DNA of 8,506 nucleotides from an uncultured Flammeovirgaceae bacterium (GTDB taxonomy: Bacteria; Bacteroidota; Bacteroidia; Cytophagales; Cyclobacteriaceae). Positions within the stretch are counted from its first letter, which is position 1. Each line of letters opens with the position of its first letter. This document shows, one piece after another, positions 6,649-8,506 of the stretch. The DNA lies in the NCBI GenBank assembly GCA_937138955.1, contig CAKZPJ010000807.1, positions 1 through 8,506 on the forward strand, read 5' to 3'. Below the pieces are notes generated by a model. The model was not told the origin of the DNA. It was given only the letters and a program-made list of their open reading frames with translations, and did no database searches. Made by a program: the position numbers and the translations under genes.

Positions 6649-7383
6649 TTAGCAGGACATGTGAAGCATAATACCAAAGACTTGGCTATTATCTATAATA
6701 TTATTCATTGCTGAGTAATTTTTCTCAAAGAATAAATCTAGGTGTCTAATAAGATCATTAGTGACTTTTGTTATAGAGTCAGAGAGGGTAATAAGATTTT
6801 CGGGGTTTGATATTCTTGTAATATCAACTAGAATAATCCCAGGTCTAGTAGTTTTAACAATCTGATCGCGTGCCTTTCTCAAGTTTTTATCTAATCTTCG
6901 GAAAGAATTAACTCTTTTAACGGCGATACCGAAGTGGCTACCTTCTTGATCAATTATAATATCTGGTTCAGCACAAATCGGTTCTAAGCCCGACTTCTTT
7001 AATAGTCCTGCTATATACAACTCAAACTGGTAATTTCTGGCTTTGAAATCTTGATCATCTTTTGGTAACTCTTTTCCCGAAACTAGAAAATCAAATTTCT
7101 TCTTCCATCTATTGATCGTAGTCGAATTACTTAACTCTACTATGCCATCATAGAGTTCGTGAATCTCAGCTGCTATTTGATAAAATTTTTTATCAGTAAA
7201 GTCTTTTGGAAGTTTCTTAGGGTTTTTGTTTTCCAGGGCATCAATTATTTTTAGGTATGTAATAATTCTCGAGCTTGGGTTTGGTTCTAATCCATTTGCA
7301 TTTAGTAGTGAAATGATTGCCTCTAGCTTTCTTTTCTCCTAATCCCAAGTATTATAGCTAGATATACGTTCGCTGAAATTCAT
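6649..7383 (-). pseudogene. PD-(D/E)XK-fold-like protein gene broken by an in-frame TAG at codon 15
   Basis: From an ATG at 7383 the leftward frame runs 244 codons to a TAA at 6651-6649 and is broken only by TAG at 7341-7339 (codon 15). A TGA three codons before the ATG shows it is the natural start. There is no in-frame ATG, GTG or TTG after the TAG until a TTG at 7020 (codon 122), which would remove half the protein. Codons 16-120 read as credible helical protein. The C-terminal half has Glu121 in a helix (QFELYIAGLLKK), then EPDIIID (Asp141) and GIAVKRVNS (Lys156), the layout of a PD-(D/E)XK nuclease-like core, although the acidic residue before xK is Ala154. Later PGIILVDITR resembles uncharacterised proteins of this type. 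Function is unknown; a nucleic-acid-related role is only inferred from fold. The region is strikingly AT-rich. Confidence 0.7.
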
Positions 7384-7448
7384 AGTATCTCAAAACCTAG
7401 CAGTTAAAGTTGTATCAAAAGAGATTATAAATTGGAAAGGGTAAAGTT

Positions 7449-8506
7449 TTACAAACTCGGCAGTAGCATCACGGCGTTTTGCATCATTCGGGAGGGGCCG
7501 CGCCAGAACATGCGGTACTGGGTATTATCGGTAAACAGCACCACTTTACCTTTACCCATCGGCACTACGCCCGCAAATACGTGTCCGGCCAAATGCTCTT
7601 GGTTTTCTTGGGCCATGTAACCGGACGCAAGTAGTTCATCAATATCGTCTTCGTAGTAGCCTACGGCTTGCATTTTAGTATTGGCCGCTAAAGCTGAATT
7701 TCCAAACTTAAGTGAGTACAGTTCGTCCGACATACCAAAAGCGAGCGGATGGGTATTGTCAATGGTAGAATTTAGGGCTGAACCCGGAGTACGCTTCCAG
7801 CCGTAGTAATCTTCCCGTTCGGCGTAAGGGAGGTACTTGGCGGTTTGGCTGCTGTCTTCAGGAACTTTTAGCGTTTCTACACCAGTAAAACTAGAGTCGC
7901 CATCGGCCAAATATGCTACGCATTCTTCGGTAGCGATCAGTGTACCGCCGCCACTTACCCAACTCTTAAGGTTAGCCAGGGCTGATTCATTGAAAACTTC
8001 TTTCAGGTTGCTCGTACCAGGAAGCAGCAGCACATCAAAATCATTAAGATCAGCGTAGCCGTAGCGACGACCTAGTTTAGGCAACGAAGTTTGTTGGAGA
8101 GATGAAGCCCGAATTCGGGTAATGGGGAAATGCGAAACTTGATCAAACAGAAACCAGAGTTGACCGGAACTATACACTGAGAATGGCTGATCCACTAGCA
8201 TGGCGGCTTTGGGAGCTTTTAGCGTTCGGCTGTAGCGAGAGGATAAGTCGATACCATCAGTCATTCGTCCCGAGTTTAACCCGACAATCTTTACCTGAGC
8301 CGAATCCGCTATTTGCTGCATATCCTGTTGTACTTCTTCGTCCGGTTTTTCATTACGACCCAGCAACCCCACTAAACTGCCCCGCCCGAAGGATTGATTA
8401 GATGATCGAAACGGCTTTAGAGCCGAGCGTACTCGGTAATCTTTGTTCCACAGCATAGATAAGGCTCGGGGAGCGTTGGGCTGTTTCCACTCAATGGCGA
8501 AGGCAT
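7449..8506 (-). CDS. M14-type zinc carboxypeptidase, C-terminal part (partial, runs off right edge)
   Basis: The leftward frame is open from the right edge to a TAA at 7451-7449, giving 351 residues. An in-frame ATG at 8456 is not the start, because good coding sequence (AFAIEWKQPNAPRALS) continues upstream of it to the edge. The segment resembles the C-terminal half of the large (about 800-residue) Bacteroidota peptidase M14 proteins: VRSALKPF, then SSGQLWFLFDQVSHFPITRI, then a class I amidotransferase/DJ-1-like domain with FDVLLLPG, WVSGGGTLIATEE and a terminal GKVVLFTDNTQYRMFWRG. The zinc-binding and catalytic residues of the peptidase domain would lie beyond the window and cannot be checked. 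The protein is probably exported. Its codons are clearly more GC-rich than the neighbouring AT-rich islet. The next gene in the same direction starts 65 bases past its stop. Confidence 0.8.
   Translation of the reverse strand, partial: AFAIEWKQPNAPRALSMLWNKDYRVRSALKPFRSSNQSFGRGSLVGLLGRNEKPDEEVQQDMQQIADSAQVKIVGLNSGRMTDGIDLSSRYSRTLKAPKAAMLVDQPFSVYSSGQLWFLFDQVSHFPITRIRASSLQQTSLPKLGRRYGYADLNDFDVLLLPGTSNLKEVFNESALANLKSWVSGGGTLIATEECVAYLADGDSSFTGVETLKVPEDSSQTAKYLPYAEREDYYGWKRTPGSALNSTIDNTHPLAFGMSDELYSLKFGNSALAANTKMQAVGYYEDDIDELLASGYMAQENQEHLAGHVFAGVVPMGKGKVVLFTDNTQYRMFWRGPSRMMQNAVMLLPSL

Noticed and set aside
6649..7020. A 123-residue gene starting at TTG 7020
   Set aside because: The same frame continues upstream without a stop for more than 100 codons of protein-like sequence and includes the helix just before the PD motif, so this is a fragment of the interrupted gene and not a complete gene.
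7384..7448. Bacteroidota-type promoter before the interrupted gene (TTTTG ... TAGGTTTTG on the minus strand)
   Set aside because: The -7-like box matches only approximately, the spacer is about 16 bases where about 19-20 is expected, and the box lies only a few bases before the ATG.
7837..8401. Plus-strand short frames opposite the carboxypeptidase
   Set aside because: They are shadows of a higher-GC coding region on the minus strand, with low-complexity Ser/Leu-rich translations.
7449..8456. A complete 335-residue gene starting at ATG 8456
   Set aside because: The frame stays open to the window edge with typical family sequence upstream, so the ATG is an internal methionine of a larger carboxypeptidase.

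Overview
The window looks like ordinary chromosome from a Bacteroidota bacterium, most likely Cytophagales. The evidence is the moderately AT-rich sequence, lipoprotein-rich gene content, starts without clear Shine-Dalgarno sequences, and a large zinc-carboxypeptidase-type protein with a C-terminal amidotransferase-like domain. No single gene proves the lineage. I see no rRNA, tRNA, CRISPR array or intact mobile element.

Layout from left to right. A leftward gene cut by the left edge encodes the membrane anchor and PilJ/NarX-like N-terminal sensing region of a signalling protein (1-296). About 460 bases of AT-rich non-coding DNA follow. Next is a rightward MsrB-type methionine sulfoxide reductase lipoprotein (756-1388), convergent with a leftward D-2-hydroxyacid dehydrogenase (1440-2399). 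The gap after the dehydrogenase holds a decayed C-terminal fragment of a TetR-type regulator (2484-2630). A rightward amidase-signature lipoprotein (2725-4371) faces a leftward TPR lipoprotein (4410-5561), with a strong hairpin terminator between them. The TPR gene is divergent from a rightward YhfK-like NAD(P)-binding protein (5709-6359), and their shared promoter region carries two near-perfect palindromes. An AT-rich islet (about 6360-7383) contains a short 36-codon reading frame and a leftward gene, related by motif to PD-(D/E)XK-fold proteins, that is broken by an in-frame TAG at codon 15. The window ends in the C-terminal 351 residues of a large leftward M14-type carboxypeptidase that runs off the right edge.

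The genes do not form one obvious pathway. They are mostly single-gene units in alternating orientation, several encoding predicted exported lipoproteins (MsrB, amidase, TPR protein). The main signs of genome flux are the TetR remnant, the nonsense-interrupted gene and the composition shift around it. I found no convincing new multi-gene system. The most useful leads are the interrupted PD-(D/E)XK-like gene, the unusual one-cysteine exported MsrB, and the operator-like palindromes between the TPR and YhfK-like genes.
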